From Streptomyces sp. MMG1533 (GTDB lineage Bacteria; Actinomycetota; Actinomycetes; Streptomycetales; Streptomycetaceae): DNA of 64,000 nt. Shown here piece by piece: positions 48,759 through 56,877 of the stretch; the stretch's first letter is position 1, and each line of letters opens with the position of its first letter. The notes under the pieces are model-generated. The model was not told where the DNA came from and did no database searches. It saw nothing but the letters and a program-made list of their open reading frames with translations. Made by a program: the position numbers and the translations under genes. The stretch lies in the NCBI RefSeq assembly GCF_001279775.1, contig NZ_LGDG01000234.1, forward strand, positions 13,119 through 77,118, in the 5' to 3' direction.

Positions 48759-49228
48759 CCCCAGACGACCTCGTCGCCCACTACGGTCTGGAGCCCATCC
48801 CCCGCGAGGGCGGGCTGTTCCGACGCACTTGGGCGGGACCGGAACTGCCCGACGGCAGGCCTCAGGGCTCGGCGATCGTCGCCCTGCTGACCGCGGACGA
48901 CTTCTCGGCCCTGCACCGCCTGCCCACCGACGAGATCTGGCACTTCTACCTGGGCGACCCGCTGGAACTCCTGCTCCTCGCCCCCGACGGGACGTCGACG
49001 ACCACCGTCCTGGGGCCGGACGTACTCGGCGGCCAGCACCCGCAACTGACCGTCCCCGGCGGCACCTGGATGGGCGGACGGGTGGTGGCGGGCGGGGAGT
49101 GGAGCTTCTTCGGCTGCACGATGGCCCCCGGATTCACCTACGAGGACTACGAGCACGGGAAGGCGGCGGAGCTGACGGCGCGTTACCCGGCCCGGGCCGG
49201 CCGGATCGCGGGACTGTGCCGTCCATGA
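48755..49228 (+). CDS. DUF985 cupin protein
   Basis: A 157-aa single-domain cupin: LVAHYGLEPIPREGGLFRRTWAG... IVALLTADDFSALHRLPTDEIWHFYLGDPLELLLLAPDG... GGTWMGGRVVAGGEWSFFGCTMAPGFTYEDYEHG. Metal-type ligands are in LHRLPTDEIWH. The family lacks an assigned reaction (sugar epimerase-like fold). GTG 48755 overlaps the acetyltransferase stop, and its end overlaps the SDR start, so it belongs to the iron operon. Confidence 0.85.
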   Translation: MTPDDLVAHYGLEPIPREGGLFRRTWAGPELPDGRPQGSAIVALLTADDFSALHRLPTDEIWHFYLGDPLELLLLAPDGTSTTTVLGPDVLGGQHPQLTVPGGTWMGGRVVAGGEWSFFGCTMAPGFTYEDYEHGKAAELTARYPARAGRIAGLCRP

Positions 49229-49992
49229 GACTCCTCGAAGGGCAAGTGGCGCTGGTCACCGGCGCGGGCGGCGGCATCGGACGGGGCATCGCCCTGCGGT
49301 TCGCCGAGGAGGGCGCGGCGGTGGCCTTGCACTGCCGCACGGCGGTGGAGCCGGCGAGCGAAGTGGCGTCCCGCATCCGGGACCTGGGCGGGCGGGCCGT
49401 CGTACTGCGGGCGGATCTGGCCGACGAGGGCGCGTGCCGGGGCCTGGTGCGGGAGGCCGCGGACTGGGGCGACGGCCGGCTGACGGCGCTGGTCAACAAC
49501 GCGGGCGTCCAGCCGACGCGGGCACTGCCCGGGATGACGGCGTCGGAGTGGCGGGCGGTCGTGGACACGAACCTGTCGAGCGTGTTCGCGTGCACGCAGG
49601 CGGCGGTGGAGGTCATGCGGGCATCCGAAGCAGGCCCGGGATCCGTGACGCACATCGCGTCGATCGAGGCGAGCCGTCCGGCCGTCGATCACGCCCACTA
49701 CGCCGTCTCCAAGGCCGCCGTGGTGATGCACGCCCGGGCGGCGGCCCTGGAGTACGGCCCCTACGGCATCCGCGTCAACACGGTCTCGCCCGGGCTGATC
49801 GACCGGGAGGGGCTGGCGGAGGCCTGGCCGGAGGGGGTGGGGCGATGGGAACGGGCGGCGCCGCTCGGCCGGCTGGGGCGCCCGGAGGACGTCGGCGACG
49901 CGTGCGTGTTCCTGGCCTCGCCGCTCGCGTCCTGGATCACCGGGCAGGACCTGGTGGTGGACGGTGGGGTGACGGCGCGGCCGACGTGGTGA
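49225..49992 (+). CDS. Short-chain dehydrogenase/reductase
   Basis: A 255-aa classical SDR. TGAGGGIGRGIA cofactor loop, NNAGV, catalytic Ser region (THIASIEASRP) and YxxxK in HYAVSK, with C-terminal GRLGRPEDVGDACVFLASPLASWITGQDLVVDGG. NAD(P)-dependent. Starts by ATGA overlap with the cupin gene. Last gene of the iron-box operon; its substrate may be the operon's product. Confidence 0.88.
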   Translation: MRLLEGQVALVTGAGGGIGRGIALRFAEEGAAVALHCRTAVEPASEVASRIRDLGGRAVVLRADLADEGACRGLVREAADWGDGRLTALVNNAGVQPTRALPGMTASEWRAVVDTNLSSVFACTQAAVEVMRASEAGPGSVTHIASIEASRPAVDHAHYAVSKAAVVMHARAAALEYGPYGIRVNTVSPGLIDREGLAEAWPEGVGRWERAAPLGRLGRPEDVGDACVFLASPLASWITGQDLVVDGGVTARPTW

Positions 49993-50054
49993 GCGTTCCG
50001 GCACCGGTATCCGTATCTGTCCGGAGGCGGCGAGTCCACAGACGGAGAAGAGAC

Positions 50055-51968
50055 GTGGAGCGTGAAGGTGAGCTCAGGTCAGGTCTCGGGGCAGGTACCA
50101 GGTCAGGTACCGGGTCAGGTGGTACCGGGGCAGGTCGCAGGCCATGTCTCAGGTCAGGTCTCAGCTCAGGTCTCAGGGAAGGTCTCAGAGAAGATCTCAG
50201 GGCCGGCCGACGACGCCGGGGGCTTCAAGGGCTGGTGCTGCTGGGCACCGTGCTGGTCCTGCTCCTCCTCGGCGGCGCGGGACCCGCGTCGGCCCATGCC
50301 GCCCTCCGAGGCACCGACCCCAAGGACGGAACCGTCCTCAAGTCGGCCCCCCGCCACCTCACCCTCACCTTCACCGAGTCCGTAGGCCTGCTCGAGGACT
50401 CCTTCCGCGTCCTGGACCCCGACAACCACCGCCTGCGCACCGGCAAGGCCCAGCACGCACCGGAGGGTTCCGACACTGCCCGGGTCACCCTGCCCGCGAA
50501 GCTCGCCGAGGGCACCTACGTGGTGGCCTGGCGGGTGGTGTCGGCGGACAGCCACCCGGTCTCGGGCGCGTTCACCTTCTCGGTCGGCAAGGCATCCGTC
50601 ACCACGGCGACGGTGGGCACCGGACCGGTCGAGGACCCGGCGACGGCGAGCCTCTACAAGATCGCCCGCTACCTGGCGTACCTGGCCGCGGCATTGCTGA
50701 TCGGCACGGCCGTGTTCATGACGGCCTGTCGCCCCCCGGACCCGACTCCCCTGGGCAGGCTCCTGCGGGCGGGCTGGTGGACCTTGGCGGCGGCCACCGT
50801 GGCCCTGCTGGTGCTGCGCGGCCCGTACGAGTCGGGCGATGGCCCCGCCGCCGCCCTCGACCCCTCGGCCTTCACCCACACCCTCACCACCCGCCCGGGC
50901 CTGGTCCTGCTGGCCCGCCTGGTCCTGCTCCTGCCGGCGGCCGTCTTCGTCGTACGACTGCTGCGGCGGGAGTCGCCGTCCCGGGCATGGCTCGCCGCGG
51001 GCACTGTCCTCTGCGTCGGCCTCGCGCTGACGTGGGCCGCCGGCGAACACGCCTCGGCCGGCATCCAGGTGCCGGTGGCGATGACGTCGTCCGTGCTGCA
51101 CGTCCTGGCGATGGCGGTGTGGCTGGGCGGCCTGACGGCCCTGCTGACCACGCTGTACCGCTCGCAGTCGGCCGTCCCGCCCGCGGTGGTCACGAGCTTC
51201 TCCCGCCCGGCCTTCTGGTCGGTGACCGTCCTGGTCGTCACCGGCGTCTACCAGTCCTGGCGCGGCCTCGGCTCCTGGAACGCCCTCACCGACAGCACGT
51301 ACGGCCGCCTCCTGGTCGCCAAACTCGTCGCGGTGGTGGTGCTGCTGGCGGCGGCGGGCCTGTCACGGCGATGGACGGCGCGGCTGGTGAAGGTGGAGCC
51401 GGCCGTGCGCGAACGGGTGCCGGAGCCGGTGGGCGGCCCACCGCTGCCGCCCTCGGAACAACCCGGCGCCCCCTCTGCCTCGACCACCCCGCATGCCGGC
51501 CTGCGCCGCTCGGTACTGGCCGAAGTCGCCGTCGGCGTAGTGGTACTGGTGCTCACGACCGTGCTCACCGGCACCCTTCCGGGCCGGGCGGCCGCCGAGG
51601 CCGCCGAAGCGGCGTCGACGACCGGCCTGGCCACCGCGTCCGTCACCACCATCCCCTTCGCCGTCGGCTCCGCCCGCGGCAAGGTGCAGATCACGCTCGA
51701 CCCGGGCCGCACCGGCGACAACTCGGTCGAGGCCGTGGTCCTCACCCCCGACGGGGGCCTGGCCACGGTCCCGGAACTCCGCCTCTCCTTCACGCTCCCC
51801 GCCCGGGACATCGGCCCGATCGACGCCGAACTCACCGACAAGGGCGGCTACTGGGGCACGAGTTCGCTCAACCTCCCCATCGCCGGCGACTGGATGATGA
51901 AGGTGACGGTCCGGGTGTCGGAGATCGACCAGGTGAGCGAGTCGAAGGCGGTGCGGATCGTGGGCTAG
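50055..51968 (+). CDS. CopC-CopD fusion copper-handling membrane protein
   Basis: A 637-aa protein. After an unusually long repeat-encoded N-terminus, a signal peptide (LVLLGTVLVLLLLGGAGPASA) precedes the CopC domain starting at HAALRGTDPKDGTVLKSAPRHLTLTF (N-terminal His is the copper ligand) with another His in DSHPVSGAF. Then comes an eight-helix CopD domain (ARYLAYLAAALLIGTAVFM... TWAAGEHASAGI... VLHVLAMAVWLGGL). A C-terminal beta domain follows (VQITLDPGRTGDNSVEAVVLTPDG... DWMMKVTVRV). GTG 50055 behind GGAGAAGAG is chosen. Involved in copper uptake or delivery. Confidence 0.85.
   Translation: MEREGELRSGLGAGTRSGTGSGGTGAGRRPCLRSGLSSGLREGLREDLRAGRRRRGLQGLVLLGTVLVLLLLGGAGPASAHAALRGTDPKDGTVLKSAPRHLTLTFTESVGLLEDSFRVLDPDNHRLRTGKAQHAPEGSDTARVTLPAKLAEGTYVVAWRVVSADSHPVSGAFTFSVGKASVTTATVGTGPVEDPATASLYKIARYLAYLAAALLIGTAVFMTACRPPDPTPLGRLLRAGWWTLAAATVALLVLRGPYESGDGPAAALDPSAFTHTLTTRPGLVLLARLVLLLPAAVFVVRLLRRESPSRAWLAAGTVLCVGLALTWAAGEHASAGIQVPVAMTSSVLHVLAMAVWLGGLTALLTTLYRSQSAVPPAVVTSFSRPAFWSVTVLVVTGVYQSWRGLGSWNALTDSTYGRLLVAKLVAVVVLLAAAGLSRRWTARLVKVEPAVRERVPEPVGGPPLPPSEQPGAPSASTTPHAGLRRSVLAEVAVGVVVLVLTTVLTGTLPGRAAAEAAEAASTTGLATASVTTIPFAVGSARGKVQITLDPGRTGDNSVEAVVLTPDGGLATVPELRLSFTLPARDIGPIDAELTDKGGYWGTSSLNLPIAGDWMMKVTVRVSEIDQVSESKAVRIVG
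50072..50208. repeat. Degenerate tandem repeat at the 5' end of the CopC-CopD gene
   Basis: Units of about 10-12 bases, CAGGTCTCAGG or CAGGTACCAGG variants, are repeated about 11 times. In the gene's frame they give a Ser/Gly/Leu/Arg-rich leader preceding the signal peptide. It may be an expanding simple repeat; either it is translated or the true start lies downstream. Confidence 0.65.
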
Positions 51969-52131
51969 GCGCGGACCGGGCGGGGTTCCGGCGGGCGAGC
52001 AGGCCATCCACCGTCCCGGCGGCGCGTACGGCGGAGTCGGCGCAGCAGTTGTGGAAGAGGGCGTGGAGTCGTCCGGCCTGTTCGGCGCGTGAGAAGTCGT
52101 AGCGGAAGCGGTCTTCCTTGGTGCCGGTCAC
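51868..52131 (-). CDS. Possible small protein (87 aa), doubtful
   Basis: TGTKEDRFRYDFSRAEQAGRLHALFHNCCADSAVRAAGTVDGLLARR looks protein-like with good codon bias and a GAAGG upstream of GTG 52131. The last third is Pro/Ser-rich and overlaps the CopC-CopD 3' end. It could be a short real gene or the front of a truncated one. Confidence 0.35.
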   Translation of the reverse strand: MTGTKEDRFRYDFSRAEQAGRLHALFHNCCADSAVRAAGTVDGLLARRNPARSAPSPRSAPPSTRSPGRSPTPGPSPSSSSRRRWGG

Positions 52132-52149
52132 GCCTTCACGTCGAACCGG

Positions 52150-52365
52150 TCAAGGGGCGATGCGCACCGCGCGGTAGTCGTACCCGTCCTGTGGGAAGCC
52201 GGGGGCCTCCCATTCGAGTTCCACCCGCTGCCCGGGCGTCAGCGCGCGGAAGCCGGCCGTCTCGATGGTGGAGAAATGGCCCCAGCACCCACCCGGCGTC
52301 GCCGGGCAGTCGAGTACGCCCCAGCCCTCTTCGTCGTGCCACTCGCGTACCGTCGCTGCCACCAT
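52150..52365 (-). CDS. Cold-shock-domain-like small protein
   Basis: A 71-aa protein, MVAATVREWHDEEGWGVLDCPATPGGCWGHFSTIETAGFRALTPGQRVELEWEAPGFPQDGYDYRAVRIAP. It has the CSD layout (GWGVLD... HFSTI.. GFR.L.pGQ.VE), with RNP1 partly degenerate. Probably nucleic-acid binding. TACGCT lies 8-9 bases upstream, so it may be leaderless. Confidence 0.75.
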   Translation of the reverse strand: MVAATVREWHDEEGWGVLDCPATPGGCWGHFSTIETAGFRALTPGQRVELEWEAPGFPQDGYDYRAVRIAP

Positions 52366-52468
52366 GATCTGCAGCGTAGCGTCGGTGTGCAGGACACTGT
52401 GATCCGTGACCGCACCTTGCCGCTCGCCGGCACTGTGCCGGCAGACACGGACTCGGGAAGGAACCGGC

Positions 52469-52759
52469 ATGATCATCTTCGGCACCAAGGGATACCTGTA
52501 CCAGCTCGCGATACTGACGCTGGTCTGCGGCCAGTGCGGCAACCCGGCCGCGCACACGCTCAGGAAGCGCGTCACGAAGTTCACGCTGTTCTTCGTGCCG
52601 CTGTTCCCGTTCTCGACGAAGTACGCGACACAGTGCACCTTCTGCGGCGCGGAACAGAAGGTGACCAAGGAGCAGGCGGACCAGCTGCAGGCCCAGAACG
52701 CGAGCGGTCACGCCGGTCAGCCGTACGGCCAGTCGCAGCAGCAGCCGTACCAGTCCTGA
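52469..52759 (+). CDS. Zinc-ribbon protein (96 aa)
   Basis: MIIFGTKGYLYQLAILTLVCGQCGNPAAHTLRKRVTKFTLFFVPLFPFSTKYATQCTFCGAEQKVTKEQADQLQ... has CGQCG and CTFCG, a classical zinc ribbon flanking a hydrophobic loop, then a Gln-rich tail. GGGAAGGAA precedes the ATG. Common in Streptomyces; function unknown. Confidence 0.8.
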   Translation: MIIFGTKGYLYQLAILTLVCGQCGNPAAHTLRKRVTKFTLFFVPLFPFSTKYATQCTFCGAEQKVTKEQADQLQAQNASGHAGQPYGQSQQQPYQS

Positions 52760-52801
52760 CCACGACGGCACGACTGTCGGCCGACGGGGCCGGACGGCCC
52801 G

Positions 52802-53275
52802 TCACGGCTGGTCGGCGGGTTCGGCGGTCCAGGTGACGTGTGGGGGCGTGATCCGTGCGCACAGCGGACCGCCGCCGGCGTCGGTCAGGCCGAGACGAGC
52901 GACCAGCAGGCCGTCGGGTGCGGCGGCGGCGAGTACCTCGGCGGGGACGGCGTCGAGCATGAGCTTGGCACGGCGGAACATCGTGAAGACGCCCGAGTCG
53001 TCGACCGTGCCCCACGACAGGTAGATGAACCGGTGGCCCAGACGGTTCTGTACGTAGGGGCCGGTCACCTCGGTGCCGGTCGAAGAGGCGATCGCCGTGC
53101 ACTCCAGGGTCCAGGTCGCTGACGCGGCGTCGCCCCGATGCGGTTCGAGGAGTTCGGCCGGACGGTCGCGGCGTTGCACGGCGACGTGGATGTTGTGGTA
53201 GGCGGGGGCGGAGTCGTCGGCGAGGGCCGGACGGGTGAGGCCGGGCAGGTCGAAGGCGTCGATACGGATACGCAT
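52802..53275 (-). CDS. DUF5990-like protein
   Basis: A 157-aa protein, MRIRIDAFDLPGLTRPALADDSAPAYHNIHVAVQRRDRPAELLEPHRGDAASATWTLECTAIASSTGTEVTGPYVQNRLGHRFIYLSWGTVDDSGVFTMFRRAKLMLDAVP... matches the DUF5990 pattern as I remember it. Single beta-rich domain, unknown role. ATG 53275 is used; ATGs at 53287 and 53284 are alternatives. Confidence 0.7.
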   Translation of the reverse strand: MRIRIDAFDLPGLTRPALADDSAPAYHNIHVAVQRRDRPAELLEPHRGDAASATWTLECTAIASSTGTEVTGPYVQNRLGHRFIYLSWGTVDDSGVFTMFRRAKLMLDAVPAEVLAAAAPDGLLVARLGLTDAGGGPLCARITPPHVTWTAEPADQP

Positions 53276-53490
53276 GTCGGTCATCATCCGCCTGTTGCGA
53301 TGCCGTCAGGACCCGGTGCGTGCCGGGGCGCTGGAGCGGCAGACCCACGGCCTCCGCCGTGTCCCGGGCCGCCCGACCACCGCCCGAACACCGCCCATCA
53401 CCAGGCGGTCACCACACACCGACAGGAACCGGATGTCGAATATGCCGTGATTGCGTGTATAAGCGATGTTCGGCCGGATACCCGTGCGGC

Positions 53491-54606
53491 ATGACACGGA
53501 CGTTGAGAAGGCATGGAAAGCACGGTGGGAACGGCGGGAACGCTGGGCACGGCGCGGTCGGCCAGGAGGCCGAGACCGTGCGTGCACCGGACGCCGGCCC
53601 GGACGCCCGCCCGGACGCCGACCGGGGTGTCGGCCCGGATGATCAGGTGGACCGGCAGGCGCCGGACAGTCCGTCTGACCTGCCCAGGCATTCCTGGGGG
53701 ACGATACTGAAGGGCACCCTGAAGGAGTTCAAGCAGGACGAGCTGACCGATCGGGCCGCGGCGCTGACCTACTACGGGATCCTGGCGCTGTTCCCGGCCC
53801 TGCTGGCTCTCGTGTCCCTGCTGGGGATCGTCGGCCGGTCGGCGACGCAGGAGGTTCTGGACAACATCCAGAAGCTCGCCCCGGGGGCGGCTCAGGACGT
53901 GCTGCGCAACGCGGTGCAGCAGATGCAGGGCAACGCCGGACTCGGCTCGGTCATGGCGATCGTGGGTCTGGTGCTCGCGGTGTGGTCGGCGTCCGGCTAC
54001 GTCGCCGCGTTCATCAGGAGCGCCAACGCGGTCTACGACGTCCCCGAGGGCCGCCCGGTGTGGAAGGTGCTGCCGGTCCGGTTCGGTGTGACCGTGGTGC
54101 TGATGGTCATGGCCGTGATCAGTGCGTTGATCGTGGTGTTCACCGGGGGTCTCGCACGGGAACTGGGCACGGCGCTCGGAGTCGGTGACACGGCGCTGAC
54201 GGTGTGGTCGATCGCGAAGTGGCCGGTGCTGGTGGTCCTGGTCACGGTCATGATCGCGATCCTGTACTGGGCGACACCGAACGCGAAGGTCCGTGGCTTC
54301 CGCTGGATCACGCCGGGCAGTTTCCTCGCACTGCTGATCTGGATGATCGCCTCGGCCGGGTTCGCGCTCTACGTGGCGAACTTCGGCTCGTACAACAAGA
54401 CCTACGGCGCTCTCGCCGGCGTGATCATCTTCCTGGTGTGGCTGTGGATCACGAACCTGGCGATCCTGCTCGGCCTGGAGTTCGACGCGGAGATGGCCCG
54501 TCAGCGGGCTGTTGTGGGCGGTCACCCGGCAGGGAAGGAGCCGTACGTCCAGCCGCGCGACACCCGGAAGTGGGACGAGGAAGACCGTCGCCGCCTTGAA
54601 ACCTGA
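53491..54606 (+). CDS. YihY/BrkB-family membrane protein
   Basis: A 371-aa protein with a disordered, acidic N-terminus (about 75 residues). Six membrane helices follow in the YihY pattern (DELTDRAAALTYYGILALFPALLALVSLLGIVG... GSVMAIVGLVLAVWSASGYVAAFIRSANAVYDVPEGRPVWKVLPVR... KVRGFRWITPGSFLALLIWMIASAGFALYVANFGSYNKTYGALAGVIIFLVWLWITNLAILLGLEFDAEMAR). Once mis-annotated as ribonuclease BN; role unclear. No strong ribosome binding site, so the start is tentative. Confidence 0.87.
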   Translation: MTRTLRRHGKHGGNGGNAGHGAVGQEAETVRAPDAGPDARPDADRGVGPDDQVDRQAPDSPSDLPRHSWGTILKGTLKEFKQDELTDRAAALTYYGILALFPALLALVSLLGIVGRSATQEVLDNIQKLAPGAAQDVLRNAVQQMQGNAGLGSVMAIVGLVLAVWSASGYVAAFIRSANAVYDVPEGRPVWKVLPVRFGVTVVLMVMAVISALIVVFTGGLARELGTALGVGDTALTVWSIAKWPVLVVLVTVMIAILYWATPNAKVRGFRWITPGSFLALLIWMIASAGFALYVANFGSYNKTYGALAGVIIFLVWLWITNLAILLGLEFDAEMARQRAVVGGHPAGKEPYVQPRDTRKWDEEDRRRLET

Positions 54607-55318
54607 GGTGAGTACCGGTGCGTACCGGTGAGCACGGGTTGAGGGGCGGCCGCGATGGCGGCGGTGGATGTCCAGGGGTGAGTCAGTCCGGTATGCGGCG
54701 CCCGTGGCACACCCCTGCCGCGCGGGCGGCCGATGGACGCGGGCCGCCCGCGCGGCAGAACCGGCAGTTCACCGAGGTGCCACACTGGAGGAACGGAGCA
54801 CATGACTGTCGCTCGCATGGTCCCTCTCTCCTTCGGGCGCTTCAGCGGGTGTTGCCGCGCGGCGCGTTGTACGTCGCGTCGTCGACCTTCTCGAGCCAGG
54901 TCGTCTCCGGGGTTCCGTCACCGGCGCCCTCCACCTCCCACCCTGCCGCCCGCCGCACCGGCGTGGCAGGCCGAGCTGTTCCGGGGAGCCACGTGCGGGG
55001 GAGCAGCAGGACCCCCCTCCGCACCGCCGAGCGGCGCACGCAGAAGGGCCCACTGCAAGCAGCGGGGCCTTCGAGATCGTGCCCGGTGAGGCACTGGCGT
55101 CTGACGTAGACGGCACGGATACGCCGGCCTGTTCGCTCCGCGCTCGGGTACGGCTGGTCACGTAGCCCCGCAGCCTCGGCTTCGAGTGGTCCGGACGTAC
55201 GACACCTGTGAAAACTGCCTATACGGCACCGCCGAGACCGGTCCCCGCATGATCGGGCCGATCGCGGGTAGGCGGCGATGTATCGAGTGGCTGGCTCGTC
55301 CAGCAAAGGAACGGCGTC
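54607..55318. other. 712-bp gap; left end of the tRNA-Ser accretion zone
   Basis: No supported gene. Around 55041-55107 it carries a degenerate copy of the sequence that lies downstream of tRNA-Ser(GGA): an AAGGGCCC...GGGGCCTT hairpin remnant, then TTCGAGATCGTGCCCGGTGAGGCACTGGCG. It diverges just where the tRNA would begin. On the minus strand a short C-terminus-like piece (TTWLEKVDDATYNAPRG) precedes a stop at 54842, possibly a decayed gene. Confidence 0.5.
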
Positions 55319-55726
55319 ATGACTGAGATCCCCGCAGAGCTCTTCGAGGCAGTGGCGCGGGACGCTCTGTGTCAACTGGCCAGAGCACCCGACAGCCGGG
55401 CATTGGAGGCGCTGGCGGGTTGTGATGTGTTGATCCCGGCGGTCAGCGGGATCCGATACACGCGTGACCGCAGTGAGTTCGTGCGGTTTGTGCTGCCGGT
55501 GATCGAAAGCGTGAACTTCGCCCCCGCGGTCATGGTCTTCACCTCGGAGGAGCGGCTGCTCAGCGCCTTTCCCCGGGTGCCCTGCTACCGGCCTGTCACC
55601 TTGCGGCAGCTGGCCGCTCATTGGCCGACCGACGAAGTGGTGCTGGTCATCGATGCCGGGAACGAGGACTCGCTGACCCTGTCCGCACACGAAGCGCGGT
55701 GGCTGCTCGCACGCTGCCTCGCCTGA
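55319..55726 (+). CDS. SseB-family protein
   Basis: A 135-aa protein: MTEIPAELFEAVARDALCQLARAPDSRALEALAGCDVLIPAVSGIRYTRDRSEFVRFVLPVIESVNFAPAVMVFTSEERLLSAFPRVPCYRPVTLRQLAAHWPTDEVVLVIDAGNEDSLTLSAHEARWLLA. The FTSEERL..F and D.G......L........L pattern is that of SseB N-terminal domains. AAAGGAA precedes the ATG; a terminator follows. Role unknown. Confidence 0.75.
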   Translation: MTEIPAELFEAVARDALCQLARAPDSRALEALAGCDVLIPAVSGIRYTRDRSEFVRFVLPVIESVNFAPAVMVFTSEERLLSAFPRVPCYRPVTLRQLAAHWPTDEVVLVIDAGNEDSLTLSAHEARWLLARCLA

Positions 55727-55734
55727 AACGATCA

Positions 55735-55770
55735 GGGCCGGGCCGGAGCAATGACCCTTCGGCCCGGCCC
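55735..55770. terminator. Hairpin terminator after the SseB-like gene
   Basis: An 11-bp perfect stem (GGGCCGGGCCG and its complement) with a 14-base loop, 9 bases after the stop codon. Confidence 0.7.
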
Positions 55771-55779
55771 CGATGCGTA

Positions 55780-55823
55780 TGGAGCGGGTGACGGGCATCG
55801 AACCCGTGTAGCTAGCTTGGAAG
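55780..55823 (-). pseudogene. tRNA-Gly(TCC) 3' fragment
   Basis: On the minus strand: anticodon loop CTTCCAA (anticodon TCC), 3' anticodon stem, variable loop, T arm ACGGGTTCGATGCCCGT, acceptor CACCCGC, discriminator T, and CCA. The D arm and 5' acceptor are absent. Remnant of an element that integrated at tRNA-Gly(TCC). Confidence 0.75.
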
Positions 55824-55825
55824 AT

Positions 55826-56173
55826 CGCCTAACCGTCGGTGGCTTGAGCCCGAACACCGACTTCCACACCTGGAAGCGGCTGCTTCGGGACGCCGGAGTC
55901 CGGAACGGCCGCCTTCATGACACTCGCCACACCGCCGCGACCGTGCTTCTGATCCTCGGCGTCCCGGACGTCGTGGTCGACTCGATCATGGGTTGGGAGC
56001 CCGGGGGAGCGGCTCGGATGCGCGCTCGGTACATGCACGTGACCGGGGCCATGCTCCGCAAGGTCGCTCAGCAAGTCGGAGACGTGCTCTGGGTGCTGCC
56101 CGGCACCGGCGCCCCGGCACCGGCGCCGACGGCCAGGAAGAAACCAACTGAGACGGAAACTGAGACGGACAAC
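55826..56173 (+). pseudogene. Truncated tyrosine recombinase (C-terminal part)
   Basis: Starts directly at the end of the tRNA-Gly fragment: GGLSPNTDFHTWKRLLRDAGVRNGRLHDTRHTAATVLLILGVPDVVVDSIMGWEPGGAARMRARYMHVTGAMLRKVAQQVGDVLWVLPG. The catalytic HxxR (HDTR) and the Tyr in RYMHV are present, but the N-terminal two-thirds of the integrase are gone. The frame then runs through the tRNA-Ser flank without a normal stop. Confidence 0.8.
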
Positions 56174-56230
56174 GTCGAAGGGCCCCACCGCGAACGGTGG
56201 CCCTTCGAGTCGTGCCCGGTGAGGCACTGG

Positions 56231-56283
56231 CGGAGGATACGAGATTCGAACTCGCGAGGGGTTGCCCCCAAACGCTTTCCAAA
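56231..56283 (-). pseudogene. tRNA-Ser(GGA) 3' fragment, copy 1
   Basis: Matches the 3' end of the intact tRNA-Ser at 62207-62291 from the discriminator through the T arm and long variable arm to the anticodon loop (TTTCCAA on the plus strand), with few changes, then diverges. Attachment-site scar. Confidence 0.85.
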
Positions 56284-56293
56284 TGTTCGTCTT

Positions 56294-56352
56294 GGGGTGC
56301 AGGGGTGCAGGGGTGCAGGGGTGCAGGGGTGCAGGGGTGCAGGGGTGCAGGG
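56294..56352. repeat. 8-bp G-rich tandem repeat (7 full units)
   Basis: GGGGTGCA is repeated seven times (56294-56349), then breaks down. A G-tract array like this could form G-quadruplexes on the plus strand. It is directly adjacent to tRNA-Ser fragment 1. Confidence 0.85.
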
Positions 56353-56454
56353 GTGTGCGGGAGCGTTCTGGCCTGCGGTGCGGCTGTGGCAGGTGGGGCT
56401 CCTGCACGGTGCTGTACGAAGGTGAATGCAACCAGAACTGCAACCATCGCCCGC

Positions 56455-56877
56455 CTATTTGCCGCTCTCCGGGCCGTACCACTGGAGAGCCTGGCCGGTC
56501 ACTGCTGCGATGCAGGCGAAGTCGTGGTCGCGGTGCAGGAGGGTGAGCCCTTGCAGCTCGGCCGTCGCGGCGACGACGAGATCCACCGCACCCGCACTGC
56601 GATGCTTTCCCTGTTTGGTGAGAGCCTCCTGGACCTGCCAGGCGCGGTCGTAGGCGCGGTCGTCGACGGGAACCCAACCGAAGATCAGTCGCATGTCCTC
56701 GATGCCGCGCGCCCTGTCGGCGGCCGACCGGGCGCTGTAGAAGAACTCAAGCTCGGTGATCGGGCAGGTGGCGATGAGCCCGGCGGCTGCTGCCTGGTCC
56801 CAGCCGTACTGCTCCGCGTCCTCGCGCATGAACCGAGCGAGCGCGCTGGTGTCGATCAGGAACTGGGCCGCGTTCAC
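56455..56877 (-). CDS. vapC: VapC-type PIN-domain toxin
   Basis: A 140-aa PIN ribonuclease. Acidic catalytic residues in FLIDTSAL (Asp near 9), CPITELEF (Glu near 42) and SAGAVDLVVAATA (Asp near 99), and a C-terminal HRDHDFACIA. The start is GTG 56877, overlapping the antitoxin stop (GTGA), so the pair is translationally coupled. It would cleave RNA unless bound by the VapB-like partner. Confidence 0.88.
   Translation of the reverse strand: MNAAQFLIDTSALARFMREDAEQYGWDQAAAAGLIATCPITELEFFYSARSAADRARGIEDMRLIFGWVPVDDRAYDRAWQVQEALTKQGKHRSAGAVDLVVAATAELQGLTLLHRDHDFACIAAVTGQALQWYGPESGK

Noticed and set aside
46088..49992. Idea that the acylase operon is a complete siderophore biosynthesis cluster
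   Set aside because: No NIS synthetase, NRPS, N-hydroxylase, exporter or uptake gene is visible; the claim is limited to iron-regulated siderophore-related metabolism.
56294..56352. G-rich short repeat considered as CRISPR or origin iterons
   Set aside because: The unit is only 8 bp with no spacers, and no replication gene is nearby.
55751..56425. A 224-codon gene covering the integrase fragment
   Set aside because: It starts inside a terminator/tRNA-Gly fragment and ends inside the G-rich repeat; only the integrase C-terminal stretch is meaningful, so it is called a pseudogene fragment.
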